Below, one piece after another: positions 25,357 through 34,578 of a stretch of DNA of 64,000 nucleotides. The stretch is taken from contig JAHIRF010000002.1 of assembly GCA_018818785.1 (NCBI GenBank), forward strand, positions 62,001 through 126,000, in the 5' to 3' direction. Positions within the stretch are counted from its first letter, which is position 1; every line of letters begins with the position of its first letter. The position numbers and the translations under genes were made by a program. Origin of the DNA: Thermoplasmatota archaeon (GTDB lineage Archaea; Thermoplasmatota; Thermoplasmata; UBA10834). Under the pieces are notes generated by a model. The model was not told where the DNA came from. It searched no databases and saw only the letters and a list, made by a program, of their open reading frames with translations.

Positions 25357-26424
25357 TCATTCTTGGACTAGCTTGGCGAAATCGACAAAATGCTTCTCGA
25401 CCCTGGCGATCCTCTTCCTGCTGTCGTGGATGTCCTTATCCATCCTTGCGGTCATCTCCTTCATCTCAGCGACCAGACTCTCAGCCTCCTTCTCCAAGGA
25501 CACGATCTTGGATTCGTGGGAGAATGCCTTGGACGTATGCTCCTCTATCCGAATCTCGAGATCCGCTTGACGTTCCTTTTCTGCGGTCTTTGAGAAATAG
25601 CTTTCGACCTTCGAGTTGAGCATGGTCAATATGTTAGAAACCTTCTCGAGCTGTTTCTCGAGCCGATCGACGCGGTCAGTCATGTCGATGAGCTTGTCGG
25701 AGGGGTCGGGTGACTGGGCGACCTTCTCAACCTCGAACATCCTGGTCTCGATCATCTCGAGCTTGTTCTCGACGGCTGCGACGTTCTTGATGCTTTCCAA
25801 TATGCGGTCGAGGACCTCCCTATCTGGGAATTCTATAACGACGTTCTCGGAGCCGGGTGCGTACGCCTTCATCGATTGCAGGTTCGCAATCGCATCGACA
25901 GTCGGGAATCCTCCTCGAACTCGTCCCTCGAGGTTCTTGATGGTGGTGAGGATCTCATTACCTGACTTGCTCAGCCAAGGGTTCGCCTTGATCATCTTCG
26001 TTATGTTCTCCATGACTCCTTCGAGTTCTGCACCGGCCCGTGCAAGGTTCGACTTGTCGAGAAGACGGAGGTCCCTCAGCGCGTCACGTTTTCCTCGCTT
26101 GCCCCAGTCACCCAAGGACCTGCCTTCGAACGGATAGAATCCTGCAAAATGATCCACTCCTTTAACGATCATGTCCTGGACTTCATCCCATCCCTTTTCG
26201 TCAGCGCTCAAGGTGAGCTCCTGGGCAGAGTTGAAAATCATGCATATGCAGTTGTTCGGGAGGATGTATGTCCGGATTGCATACGGCGCATCCTGGGCGA
26301 ACCTTGGATATGTCGATGGCTTCTTCTCCTCGATGATGTCCATATATGCTTTAAAGTACTCTCTTGCAAATGCAACCAGATCCTGGGTAACGGGAATTCC
26401 CGGACCACCTTCGTTTGGACTCAT
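25357..26424 (-). CDS. Coiled-coil protein of unknown function
   Basis: This 355-residue protein has a globular N-terminal half (about 1-190) containing Tyr- and Trp-rich segments (FAREYFKAYMDIIEE, YFKAYMDI, VDHFAGFYPFEGRSLGDWGKRGKR). The C-terminal half is a long heptad-patterned coiled coil (about 205-350: VDRLEKQLEKVSNILTML, EKEAESLVAEMKEMTARM). GGGGAG precedes ATG 26424. No family is recognised. It is apparently co-transcribed with the LeuB-type gene, which may be incidental. Confidence 0.7.
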   Translation of the reverse strand: MSPNEGGPGIPVTQDLVAFAREYFKAYMDIIEEKKPSTYPRFAQDAPYAIRTYILPNNCICMIFNSAQELTLSADEKGWDEVQDMIVKGVDHFAGFYPFEGRSLGDWGKRGKRDALRDLRLLDKSNLARAGAELEGVMENITKMIKANPWLSKSGNEILTTIKNLEGRVRGGFPTVDAIANLQSMKAYAPGSENVVIEFPDREVLDRILESIKNVAAVENKLEMIETRMFEVEKVAQSPDPSDKLIDMTDRVDRLEKQLEKVSNILTMLNSKVESYFSKTAEKERQADLEIRIEEHTSKAFSHESKIVSLEKEAESLVAEMKEMTARMDKDIHDSRKRIARVEKHFVDFAKLVQE

Positions 26425-26464
26425 TTTTAGCGCTCCCCTGCATAGGTAACCATACTGAACACTA

Positions 26465-27418
26465 TTAATCTCTTGCTGGCCTGTTTGCTCGCAACATTGA
26501 CACGCCGATGATAGGCATGGTTATGGTCGCATCACCCTCCACGGTGACGTATTTTGCGGATTCTTTTACCTTTCCCCAGCTGACCGCCTCGCGTATCCTG
26601 GCTCCGGATAATGAACCGTCATATTCCTCTGCGGTCGTCAGGTAGACGGCATAATCGAGTCCGCCCCTGAACTGGTTCCACCATATGACATGGTGCTTCG
26701 ATATGCCACCGCCGATCATCAGAGCACCCGCCTTCTTGGAGGTGAATACTATGTCCGACAATTCCTGTTCGTCCTTCAGGACATCGACGGTAAAATCAGG
26801 GTGCTGCTGTCTGAACAGCCAGAGCTGGGCACCGAATGCGCCATCCGTTATGCCAGGTATGTATATGGGTATTTGGTTCCTCGACGCCCAGTACAGTATC
26901 GAATTCTTGTCCTCTATGCGGTGGCCGAACTCCTCCGCGAGCTGGCGGCTGGACATGACCTTCTTGCCCGACTTATATAAGTCTCTCAAAATTGGCTGCA
27001 TCTTCCGTTCGAGGACTATACCATAGCTTTCGTTCGGTATCAGGATGTTGCCCAGTCTGTTGATTCCTTTCTTATGAAGGTCTGCATCATCCATGAGGAA
27101 ATCGCCGTGATAGTACCTCTTCCAGACGCGGGCGAGATCGTGGTCGAGTGTGCCGCACGTTGTTATGATCACATCGACCAGCTTCTCCTCTACCAGCTTC
27201 TTTATTACCCCTCTCGTGCCGGTCGATATTATGCATGCTGGGAACGACAGGAATATCGTGCAATTCTTCTCCTTCAGCATGCTGCGCAATATCTCACATG
27301 CCTGACCAAGCTTCTTTGCGGTGAATCCGCCTGACGCAAACATCTGAGATGTCAGTTCGTTCACGCTCATCTCGGGCGTGATGTCCATGTCGGTTATTGG
27401 TTTCAGTTTTGTGCGCAT
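26465..27418 (-). CDS. Deoxyhypusine synthase
   Basis: This 317-residue enzyme transfers the aminobutyl group of spermidine to a lysine of aIF5A. It shows TSQMFASGGFTAKKLGQA, FLSFPACIISTGTRGVI, IITTCGTLDHDLAR for NAD binding and the catalytic-lysine region MIGGGISKHHVIWWNQFRGG. AEEYDGSLSGARIREAVSWGK lies near the C-terminus. It is present in archaea and eukaryotes, which supports the archaeal assignment. It is divergent from the CBS gene and shares an AT-rich promoter with it. Confidence 0.95.
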   Translation of the reverse strand: MRTKLKPITDMDITPEMSVNELTSQMFASGGFTAKKLGQACEILRSMLKEKNCTIFLSFPACIISTGTRGVIKKLVEEKLVDVIITTCGTLDHDLARVWKRYYHGDFLMDDADLHKKGINRLGNILIPNESYGIVLERKMQPILRDLYKSGKKVMSSRQLAEEFGHRIEDKNSILYWASRNQIPIYIPGITDGAFGAQLWLFRQQHPDFTVDVLKDEQELSDIVFTSKKAGALMIGGGISKHHVIWWNQFRGGLDYAVYLTTAEEYDGSLSGARIREAVSWGKVKESAKYVTVEGDATITMPIIGVSMLRANRPARD

Positions 27419-27463
27419 TGCCTTTACGCTCCCGATTTTCAGAGGTGATAAAGCCTGAAGAAA

Positions 27464-27474
27464 AGATTTATAGC
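27464..27474. promoter_or_regulatory. Shared TATA element between deoxyhypusine synthase and CBS genes
   Basis: GATTTATAGC reads as a TATA box on both strands (GCTATAAATC on the minus). Its plus-strand spacing to ATG 27503 (about 33 nt) predicts a nearly leaderless CBS transcript. On the minus strand it is about 50 nt from ATG 27418. Confidence 0.5.
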
Positions 27475-27502
27475 TTTCCTGCCGTTGGATGGTTCCGATA
27501 CT

Positions 27503-28000
27503 ATGGTCACGGTCAGGGAAGTGATGAGCTCACCAGTCATGAGCCTCTCACCCGATGCACTTGTCAAGGATGCTGCCGCCAAGCTCGCGGAATCGAACGT
27601 ATCTGGCGCTCCTGTAGTCAGCGAAGGAGTTGTACTGGGAATCTTCAGCGAAGTCGATGTGCTCAAATCGATAAAGACGACGAAGAAGGATATGAGGCTG
27701 ATATTCCCATCTATCTCGACGCTCGGCATCGCATTCCAGGAAGAAGTGACTCAGAGGGAGATCATCGACGCTTACGAGGAGATTGGGAACATGCAGGTGA
27801 AGGATATCATGTCCAAAGATGTCTTCACCGTTGCACCTGACATCACGATCAATGAGGCGATCATGAAGATGGTGCAGAATAGGATCAACCGGCTGCCTGT
27901 CGTCCAGGGCAGAAACCTTGTCGGCATAGTCACGCGCGGAGACATCATACGGGGGCTCGCGCGCGAGCAAGCGAGTAACAACAAACCTGGTACGGCATGA
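27503..28000 (+). CDS. Tandem CBS-domain protein
   Basis: From ATG 27503 this is a 165-residue protein with two CBS motifs: REVMSSPVMSLSPDALVKDAAAKL with GAPVVSEGVVLGIFSEVDVL, and VKDIMSKDVFTVAPDITINEA with RLPVVQGRNLVGIVTRGDIIRGLA. They are separated by an insert of about 45 residues. CBS pairs bind adenosine nucleotides and act as energy or ligand sensors. There is no fused effector domain, so it probably controls a partner protein. The frame opens at TTG 27485, but the TATA spacing favours the ATG. Confidence 0.85.
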   Translation: MVTVREVMSSPVMSLSPDALVKDAAAKLAESNVSGAPVVSEGVVLGIFSEVDVLKSIKTTKKDMRLIFPSISTLGIAFQEEVTQREIIDAYEEIGNMQVKDIMSKDVFTVAPDITINEAIMKMVQNRINRLPVVQGRNLVGIVTRGDIIRGLAREQASNNKPGTA

Positions 28001-28035
28001 TCCATTGGGGTAACCCTCTGCAAACGGTGGTATGG

Positions 28036-29589
28036 TCACCGTTTGAGGATATTCGTGAGTGTGCGCCTCTCCCTGTTGTTCTCTTCCGACGGGCTCTTCT
28101 GGGTGTCATTCCTGGATGAAGAGACTGGTTTCTCGATTGGATTCATGTCGGTTGACTGTCCTTGCTGTTCGATGGCATGGGCTATGGTGAATGAGTGACC
28201 GCATCTGTTACATTTTTGAATGCCGTCTGGATGAGCATATAGTTCCTCTTCTCCGCACTTTCCACACTTGGCCCCTTCGACCTTCTTGGCGACCCCAAGC
28301 TCGATGCGTTTATTGTCAAGATCCGATTTTACATGACCGGAGACTTGTTTGAGCCTTCTAGTGTACTTAGCCGCGGCGACAAAGTCTTTCCCATTGAGCG
28401 CAGTCTGGGCGCTTCTCACGAAGAGCAACCCCTGCTGTACTTCGAGTCCGTACGACGCAGCCTCTTCTAGCGCAGGCCCCATGTTCTCGATGGTAGATGT
28501 GATCTTATCTACCTGGCGTGTTCGAACGGAATTGTCTCTCATTCGTTCAAGATGGGCCTGGTCAGCCGTTTTCTCGATCGCAGAGAGAAGGTCGATGGCC
28601 TTCTTGAACGCCTGCTTTTCCAGCGCCTCCTTCGCTTGCTCCAACTCCTTTTCACCCATGCTTGGAGTTGCTCCCACCTCCCTGGCCTCCTCAAGTGCGG
28701 CTTTGACAAATCCCAGCGTTTCTTCGATCTCCTTTGCTCTGACTAGTTTTGCCTTCTCGGCCATCTCCCTTGCCTGTGTCACGAGTGTGCCGTATTCGGA
28801 GATGTTATACGCCTGCCTCGCCTCCTCCGCTATGTCAAGAATGCGACATGATTCACTCACTTGGGTCCCGAACGATTCGTAATCTGCCAACATTGTCCGC
28901 AATTCCGCGGCAGCTGAAATGCTCCCCTTGAAGAACGCCTCATATGCATTTGCTGCAAGCTTTTCGAGTTCCTCCAAGGTCTCCTCCCTTCGCCTGGGAC
29001 TACCCTCTATGAATGCGTTCTTAGCCTCGGCAAGCGCTGTCTTGATTCGGTGGTCGATTGGCTTCCCCTGTGCTTTAGTAAGGTCACTCAGGATGCTCTC
29101 GGCCGCTCTTATCGAAAGTGCTGCCGTATATAACTGGAATGAGCTGAACCTATCGAGCATCTTGGTCCGTGCATCCTGACTCATCTTCAGCACCTCTTGG
29201 TAGTCCCCCATCATCATTCGGGTCCACGCGGTCTCGATCTGTGAATCTACCTCGAAGAATGATGGTCGCATCAAGAGCGTCTGATCTATGTTCCTCTCTA
29301 CATCGATGTTCTGCTGCTTAGGTAGTTCTGAAATCTTGGAGGATTTCTCAGCGATCTCCTCTATCTCATTCTCGAGTCGTTCCTCCTCGGATTGTTGGTG
29401 CACTGACTGTTCCTCTGACTTCCCAAGGGCTCTATCCACCTGCTCCCCGGTTAAATTGGCGGCAATGACGACGACAAGAAAATCCTTCTTGTGTTTGCAT
29501 GAAGATATGTCGAGGCTGTATTCCTGAGCGATTCGCTTAAGCTTCGAAATCGTGAGATTCTCTAAACGGGGGGATACGTTGTCGACCAT
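28036..29589 (-). CDS. SAP-like, helical-repeat and zinc-ribbon protein of unknown function
   Basis: From ATG 29589 (CGAGGAATTCTG upstream) the product has 517 residues. The N-terminus (LENLTISKLKRIAQEYSLDI to VVIAANLTG) resembles a SAP-type DNA- or RNA-binding helix pair. A Glu-rich coiled coil follows, then a long alpha-helical region with repeated AxxxAREMxEKA-like and EEAREVG motifs. Next is a C-terminal zinc ribbon (CGKCGEEELYAHPDG to QKCNRCGHSF) and a polar tail. This suggests a nucleic-acid-associated scaffold, but no function is known. The frame can be extended to 29655. Confidence 0.65.
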   Translation of the reverse strand: MVDNVSPRLENLTISKLKRIAQEYSLDISSCKHKKDFLVVVIAANLTGEQVDRALGKSEEQSVHQQSEEERLENEIEEIAEKSSKISELPKQQNIDVERNIDQTLLMRPSFFEVDSQIETAWTRMMMGDYQEVLKMSQDARTKMLDRFSSFQLYTAALSIRAAESILSDLTKAQGKPIDHRIKTALAEAKNAFIEGSPRRREETLEELEKLAANAYEAFFKGSISAAAELRTMLADYESFGTQVSESCRILDIAEEARQAYNISEYGTLVTQAREMAEKAKLVRAKEIEETLGFVKAALEEAREVGATPSMGEKELEQAKEALEKQAFKKAIDLLSAIEKTADQAHLERMRDNSVRTRQVDKITSTIENMGPALEEAASYGLEVQQGLLFVRSAQTALNGKDFVAAAKYTRRLKQVSGHVKSDLDNKRIELGVAKKVEGAKCGKCGEEELYAHPDGIQKCNRCGHSFTIAHAIEQQGQSTDMNPIEKPVSSSRNDTQKSPSEENNRERRTLTNILKR

Positions 29590-29710
29590 CAGAATTCCTC
29601 GTGAGCTCGTCTTGCTTATCCCTATTTTTGATGATAATTGTTTCGATGGGTTCATCCTTCTGCATTACTCCAGCAAAACCTAAGTAGCGGCAGGATAATC
29701 GAGCGAGTAG

Positions 29711-30631
29711 ATGGACGTCAATGCTGAAAAGATCTCTGCGGCCAGACTCTCCGTATACTCCAATACGTGCCTAGTTGCACTGAAGTTGGTCGTTGGAATG
29801 CTGATGCTGTCCATAAGCGTGATTTCTGAAGCAATCCACTCTGGAATTGATCTGGTGGCCGCCATCATCGCGAGATACTCCGTGAAGAAATCAGCTGAAC
29901 CTGCTGATGAGGATCATCAGTATGGTCATGGGAAATTCGAGAATCTTTCAGGTATGATCGAAGGCGCCCTGATCTTCGTCGCCGCAGCAGTGATCATATA
30001 CGAGGCCGGGAGAAGACTGTCTAAGCCTGCAGATGTCCAATATGTGGCAGCTGGAATGGTCGTCATGGGCATATCTGCGGTTCTGAACTTCTTCGTATCC
30101 AGGAAGCTAATGGAGGTCGCGAAGCGGACGGACTCTCTCGCCCTGGAGGCCGATGCATATCACCTGAAGACTGATGTATGGACGTCGGTCGGAGTGTTTG
30201 TAGCCCTGGGAATCATATTCATAACCGGAGAGAGACTCATCGATCCAGTAATCGCTCTGATAGTGGCTCTCTTCATCATCCGTGCGGCTTATGACATAAC
30301 CCGCAGATCGACGGAGGGGTTGCTCGATGTCAGTCTGCCCGACCCTGAGATTACTGCCATCGAGAAGGTAATGAACGAACATGCAACTGATTTCGTGGAC
30401 TTCCACAGATTGAGGGCCAGAAAATCGGGTGCTGAACGACAGATCGACCTGCATCTGACGGTCCCTCGATATCTGAGTGTCAAGGATGGTCACGATCTTG
30501 TCGAGCATCTCGAAGCGGAGATAAGGAAAGCGTTGCCCGGGAGCACCGCCATAATCCATATCGAGCCCTGTGACAAGGATTGCATGAAGTGCAAGCTAAA
30601 GGATGCCGAGAAGGTATTCCGAGGCGTCTGA
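29711..30631 (+). CDS. Cation diffusion facilitator (CDF) transporter
   Basis: This 306-residue CDF exporter has six membrane helices in the first 200 residues. Metal-binding motifs are on helix 2 (SEAIHSGIDLVAA, a HxxxD site) and helix 5 (AYHLKTDVWTSVGV, HxxxD), with HQYGHGKFENLS between helices 2 and 3. The cytoplasmic C-terminal domain (about 205-306) ends with a Cys-rich CDKDCMKCK segment that may bind metal. Substrates in the family are Zn, Fe, Mn, Co or Cd. The helix 2/5 His-Asp pattern fits Zn or Fe transport. Confidence 0.92.
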   Translation: MDVNAEKISAARLSVYSNTCLVALKLVVGMLMLSISVISEAIHSGIDLVAAIIARYSVKKSAEPADEDHQYGHGKFENLSGMIEGALIFVAAAVIIYEAGRRLSKPADVQYVAAGMVVMGISAVLNFFVSRKLMEVAKRTDSLALEADAYHLKTDVWTSVGVFVALGIIFITGERLIDPVIALIVALFIIRAAYDITRRSTEGLLDVSLPDPEITAIEKVMNEHATDFVDFHRLRARKSGAERQIDLHLTVPRYLSVKDGHDLVEHLEAEIRKALPGSTAIIHIEPCDKDCMKCKLKDAEKVFRGV

Positions 30632-30649
30632 GCCGAGGCCCGACTGCAT

Positions 30650-31225
30650 TCAGATGAATCCTCTTTCACCTAGGATTGCCTCTATCCGCCTAAAGGGTTC
30701 CTCTCCATTCTCTGAGTTGTCCACAACAGTCCACTCTTCTCCGATGAGTCTTCCCACCGTCTGCCTGACCTTATCGAGCTTATCCTTTGTCTCGAACATT
30801 TCTCGTGTGTGATCTCTCTCCTCTATCCTCCGAATGGCGATCTCGGGGTCGATGTCTATGAAGAGTGCGAGATCTGGAAAGGGGAGCATGTTTCTGAATA
30901 GACGGTAGCCGTGTGGCGCAAGTCTTCGGGGCAGGTATGCCGTCCCGAGGATGTATCTGACGAATATTACCGTGCAATCTGCCTTCTTGTTGTACCATCT
31001 CACCGAGAAGAGCACATCTAGTGTGAAGAATATCGTTGCAAGGAACCTGGCAACATGCCCTTCTCCCTGAAGGGCATTCTTGGAGGCCCTGCCCAGCCTT
31101 CCCGCCGATGGATGGGATCGAATGACGACAATCTCGCCATTGCGTTCAATTAAGGTCTTGATACTCGACGCATGCGTGTTCTTCCCGCTTCCATCGAGTC
31201 CGTCGACTGCAATGAGTCTTTTCAG
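30650..31225 (-). CDS. Thymidylate-kinase-like P-loop kinase with a CTG start
   Basis: A 191-residue frame begins at CTG 31225 and reads MKRLIAVDGLDGSGKNTHAS if the CTG is taken as Met, which is exactly where dTMP kinases begin. The Walker A motif is GLDGSGKNT. Further on are RSHPSAGRLGRASKNAL, FVRYILGTAYLPRR at the position of the usual DRY motif (the Asp is missing) and LALFIDIDPEIAIRRIEERD with the LID region. No ATG, GTG or TTG is available between the upstream in-frame stop and the P-loop. The first normal start (GTG 31015) would delete the nucleotide-binding site. It is five bases downstream of the polyprenol-kinase-like gene and preceded by GGGGGT. Annotation pipelines would probably truncate it. 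Confidence 0.7.
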   Translation of the reverse strand: MKRLIAVDGLDGSGKNTHASSIKTLIERNGEIVVIRSHPSAGRLGRASKNALQGEGHVARFLATIFFTLDVLFSVRWYNKKADCTVIFVRYILGTAYLPRRLAPHGYRLFRNMLPFPDLALFIDIDPEIAIRRIEERDHTREMFETKDKLDKVRQTVGRLIGEEWTVVDNSENGEEPFRRIEAILGERGFI

Positions 31226-31227
31226 TG

Positions 31228-31914
31228 TCAGACCCCCAGCATGTGCAGGTAACCTCCGACAATGAGTGGTATGACGAGGTTATCTATCTGGCCTGGTGTG
31301 ATTGCCTCAAGGCAGGTGACGAGGCCTGCGGTGGACAATCCGAAAAGCACGAGCATGTCGGGCGCGCCGCCGCTCGAGTATCCGATCATCTCGAAGTAGA
31401 ACAATTCAATGACGATTATGGCGATGAAAGTCGATATGAAGACCGCTGCACTCCCCTCCAGGGTCCTGTGATTGAGATATCGTCTCTTCCCGTATCTCTT
31501 GCCGATGAATTCTCCCATTCCGTCCCCGAAGGACATGGCCGCAATCGCGATGGATGCTGCGACGAGGTCTTCGAAAAGGAAGTACGCGATCAGTGTCCAT
31601 GAGACCGCGTACATGACGAGGCCATAAGGATGGCCCTCTGTCGAGCGACTTCCGAGAGGACTCTCTCGGAGAAGGCGGACAGGAGATATCGGAGTGCATA
31701 ATAGTAGGAGCACTGCAAAAGGTGCAGCAGCCAGGAACGCCATAATCTCTCGGGTCTCAAAGGCCCACCAGAAGAACACTATGCCTCCAGTAAGGATGTG
31801 CAGGACTTTCCTCGGGTTATGTATCCTACTTCTTGCGACCCACGTGATGATGATTATTGCGGAGACATAGCCATAGACACCCGCCAGTCCGAATAGATCG
31901 CCTTGTGTGGGCAT
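31228..31914 (-). CDS. Polyprenol/dolichol/phytol kinase-like membrane protein
   Basis: From ATG 31914 (AAGGGGAG upstream) the product has 228 residues and six or seven membrane segments. The motif AAMSFGDGMGEFIGKRYGKRRY, followed by RTLEGSAAVFISTF, matches the SEC59/DGK1/VTE5 family of CTP-dependent lipid kinases, also related to phosphatidate cytidylyltransferase. It probably phosphorylates a polyprenol or geranylgeraniol, which would fit the isoprenoid genes next to it (HMG-CoA reductase at 31978, mevalonate kinase at 33378). It overlaps the dTMP-kinase-like gene closely. Confidence 0.75.
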   Translation of the reverse strand: MPTQGDLFGLAGVYGYVSAIIIITWVARSRIHNPRKVLHILTGGIVFFWWAFETREIMAFLAAAPFAVLLLLCTPISPVRLLRESPLGSRSTEGHPYGLVMYAVSWTLIAYFLFEDLVAASIAIAAMSFGDGMGEFIGKRYGKRRYLNHRTLEGSAAVFISTFIAIIVIELFYFEMIGYSSGGAPDMLVLFGLSTAGLVTCLEAITPGQIDNLVIPLIVGGYLHMLGV

Positions 31915-31977
31915 GGGCACTCCCCTTATTATGACCTATATGAGCATATATGCTTTATCGGGCCGAAAGGTAATGAC

Positions 31978-33258
31978 TCAACCGATGCCCTTGATCCGTT
32001 TCAGTTCCTCCACAACTTCCTTGGCCCTATCCATGCGTATCTTGCGCTCTCTCACGATTATGTCGACGACTTCTTGCATCAACTCTGGAGGACAGTCGAC
32101 ACTCGCCACTATATTCCTTGCATGAAGGGACATGTGTCCCTTCTGGATGCCGATGGTTGCGAGCGCTCTCAAAGCCGCGAGGTTCTGGGCGAGTCCGACC
32201 GCAGCTCCGATCTCAGCAAGTTCGTTAGCTCTGGTCACCGCCAGCAATCTGATGCATGCGCGAGCCGTTGGGTGAACCTTCGTCGCTCCCCCTATCAATC
32301 CAACTGCCATAGGGACCTCGATGGTCCCACGAAGGTCACCATGCGAGGTCTTCTCGAAGACAGTCAGAGGTTTGTATGATCCTTTGAGCGAAGCATAGGC
32401 ATGGACACCTGCCTCTATCGCCCTCCAATCGTTCCCCGTGGCTATCATGACGGCATCTATGCCGTTCATGATCCCTTTGTTGTGGGTCGCGCATCTGAAC
32501 GGGTCGGCATCAGCGAACGAATAGGCTTCTATGATGCCGTCGATGACATCCTCTCCGCCTATGGCTTCCTTTGACCAGATTGCTTCCGCCCTGGCCAATC
32601 TGTATATCGCGAGGTTTGATAGTATCCTGAGGTAAACCCTCCCACCGGTCAATTCCTCGGCAAGCGGAGCTACTGCTTCTGCCATAGTGTTGACGGCGTT
32701 GGCCCCCATGGCATCACGGACATCCACGTGCAGATGTATGATTACATTTGGACCCTTGATCGTCTGAAGAACCCTGACATCCATATCTTTGGCGCCGCCT
32801 CCGAGACTTATCAACAGGGGGTCCTGTTTGTTGGCGAGGTCGATTATGGCCGCTTTGTTGTCCAGTATCTTCTTAGCCGCCATATCGGGATCATCGATGT
32901 TGGTGATCTGAATTTGACCTATCATGATCGGCGGAGTGCTGCTCGTGGTGAAGCCACCCTTCTCTCTCGCCATCTTTGCGGAGTTGGATGCAGCGGCCAC
33001 GACCGATGGCTCCTCGATCACCATTGGAATCATGGAATCCTTTCCATTGATGACGAAATTAGTTGCTATCCCGAGCGGCAAAGAGAAGGTACCAACGGCA
33101 TTCTCGATCATCTTGTCTGCAACTTCGATTCTGAGTCCGTTGGTCCCTGCGAGTGCATTGACTTCATCGTCGGTCAGCGTCGCGAATTCCTTCAATATCT
33201 TGAGCCTCTCTGGGATGCTCAGCTTGTAGAATCCTTCAACCCTTGATGTTCTTGCCAT
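31978..33258 (-). CDS. HMG-CoA reductase, class II type
   Basis: From ATG 33258 the product has 426 residues. It reduces HMG-CoA to mevalonate for isoprenoid lipids. Class II features are MIENAVGTFSLPLGIATNFV, RDAMGANAVNTMAEAV, LRILSNLAIYRLARAE, a catalytic Lys in THNKGIMNGIDAV and a catalytic His in a C-terminal SLHARN. Class II enzymes occur in some bacteria and in Archaeoglobi/Thermoplasmata, whereas most archaea have class I. That supports the taxonomic guess. Divergent mevalonate kinase is the next step of the pathway. Confidence 0.93.
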   Translation of the reverse strand: MARTSRVEGFYKLSIPERLKILKEFATLTDDEVNALAGTNGLRIEVADKMIENAVGTFSLPLGIATNFVINGKDSMIPMVIEEPSVVAAASNSAKMAREKGGFTTSSTPPIMIGQIQITNIDDPDMAAKKILDNKAAIIDLANKQDPLLISLGGGAKDMDVRVLQTIKGPNVIIHLHVDVRDAMGANAVNTMAEAVAPLAEELTGGRVYLRILSNLAIYRLARAEAIWSKEAIGGEDVIDGIIEAYSFADADPFRCATHNKGIMNGIDAVMIATGNDWRAIEAGVHAYASLKGSYKPLTVFEKTSHGDLRGTIEVPMAVGLIGGATKVHPTARACIRLLAVTRANELAEIGAAVGLAQNLAALRALATIGIQKGHMSLHARNIVASVDCPPELMQEVVDIIVRERKIRMDRAKEVVEELKRIKGIG

Positions 33259-33377
33259 GTGGACCACTGGTGCTCTCGACAAGCGATTAACGAGTAATAA
33301 CCCTTGCGCGCAATAACCCCGATATTCAGCACGTATCTAAGAAAAGGATATATCTGCTGTGATGTCTGGGGGACCCG

Positions 33378-34304
33378 ATGAGCAAATGCTCAGCTCCTGG
33401 GAAGATAATACTCTTCGGTGAGCATGCGGTGGTATTTGGGAAGCCCGCACTAGCGTTGGCTGTCGATCTGAGAATCAAGAGCAGCGTGAGACCGGCCAGC
33501 AGCTATCTCGTGAATGGCCGGCCTATGAACGGCAGGCATCATGGCTATATCTCAGCTGCATTGGATGAAGCGTGGTCTGGTCCCCCTATTGACATAAGGA
33601 CCCGATCGTGGATTCCGTCTGGATCCGGGCTCGGGTCGTCCGCAGCTGTGACCGTTGCGACGGTGGGGGCGCTCCTGTCTGAGAAGAACGCATTCGGGCT
33701 GGAATCCATTGCGCAAAGGGCATTTCGAGTGGAATTGTCGGTGCAAGGGAGGGCGAGCCCGACGGATACCTCGGTGTCAACGAATGGTCGAGGGATTCTT
33801 ATCTGCCCTGAGAAGATGGATAATCATTTGTGGTGCATCAAGGACGGGATTCGCGTCTGGAACATTCACGATTGCGAAGTGCCTGAACTGACATTTGTCA
33901 TTGGATATACGGGCACTCATGCCTTAACTGGGCCTTTGGTGAAAGGGGTCCGGAACCTGGTGGAATCGGACGCAGACGCGCGAAGATCAGTCGATTGCAT
34001 AGGGGAACTGGTCTTGGACGGCATGGATGCAATGCGGAAGAATGACAAAGTCAGGGTCGGACGTCTGATGACGGAAAACAATTCGCTGCTCGTATCTTTG
34101 GGTGTCGGCCATCCAACTCTTGATTCGCTCATAGATGCTGCGTCGAGCCTTTCATATGGTGCTAAGCTGACAGGGGCAGGTGGAGGAGGAAGCATGATTG
34201 CGCTGACCGACCGACCAGCTGAAGTATGTGATGCTATTATTGATGCAGGCGGAAGACCATACTCGGTCAAGGTCGGATGCGAGGGCGTAAGAATCGAGGA
34301 TTGA
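33378..34304 (+). CDS. Mevalonate kinase
   Basis: This 308-residue GHMP kinase contains SAPGKIILFGEHAVVFGKPAL at the N-terminus (substrate site), the ATP loop PSGSGLGSSAAVTVATVGAL, the catalytic Asp region SPTDTSVSTNGRG and the C-terminal GAKLTGAGGGGSMIAL. It phosphorylates mevalonate. The ATG follows GGGGGACCCG and a TATA-like GGATATATC about 28 nt upstream. Downstream genes of the pathway are not in the window. Confidence 0.93.
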   Translation: MSKCSAPGKIILFGEHAVVFGKPALALAVDLRIKSSVRPASSYLVNGRPMNGRHHGYISAALDEAWSGPPIDIRTRSWIPSGSGLGSSAAVTVATVGALLSEKNAFGLESIAQRAFRVELSVQGRASPTDTSVSTNGRGILICPEKMDNHLWCIKDGIRVWNIHDCEVPELTFVIGYTGTHALTGPLVKGVRNLVESDADARRSVDCIGELVLDGMDAMRKNDKVRVGRLMTENNSLLVSLGVGHPTLDSLIDAASSLSYGAKLTGAGGGGSMIALTDRPAEVCDAIIDAGGRPYSVKVGCEGVRIED

Positions 34305-34376
34305 TCTTCGCGATAGTGCGGACACATTGGGAAAACGATAATATGTCTGCGTAATGTTAGCCAGGATGGTGAGAGA

Positions 34377-34574
34377 TTGGTAGAACGCATAGGCCAGCAC
34401 AAACATTGCAGAAACTGCGAGAAAGCGATTCCGTACAAAGATCTGTACTGCAATGATGGATGCGAGACGGAGTGGAAGACGAAGATGTCCAAGAAGAAGA
34501 ACCAGTTGATGTACTTCTATATCGTCATGGTCATCATAATGATATTTGCAGTTACGCTCATGTTCTTGGGGTGA
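34377..34574 (+). CDS. DUF2116-type zinc-ribbon membrane protein
   Basis: This 65-residue protein starts at TTG 34377 with GGTGAG upstream. It has an N-terminal zinc finger (HKHCRNCEKAIP, then LYCNDGCETEW), a basic linker KTKMSKKKNQ and one C-terminal membrane helix. This is the archaeal DUF2116 arrangement, function unknown. Its stop is followed four bases later by the TTG of the PPAT gene, suggesting co-transcription with it. Confidence 0.75.
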   Translation: MVERIGQHKHCRNCEKAIPYKDLYCNDGCETEWKTKMSKKKNQLMYFYIVMVIIMIFAVTLMFLG

Positions 34575-34578
34575 GGAT

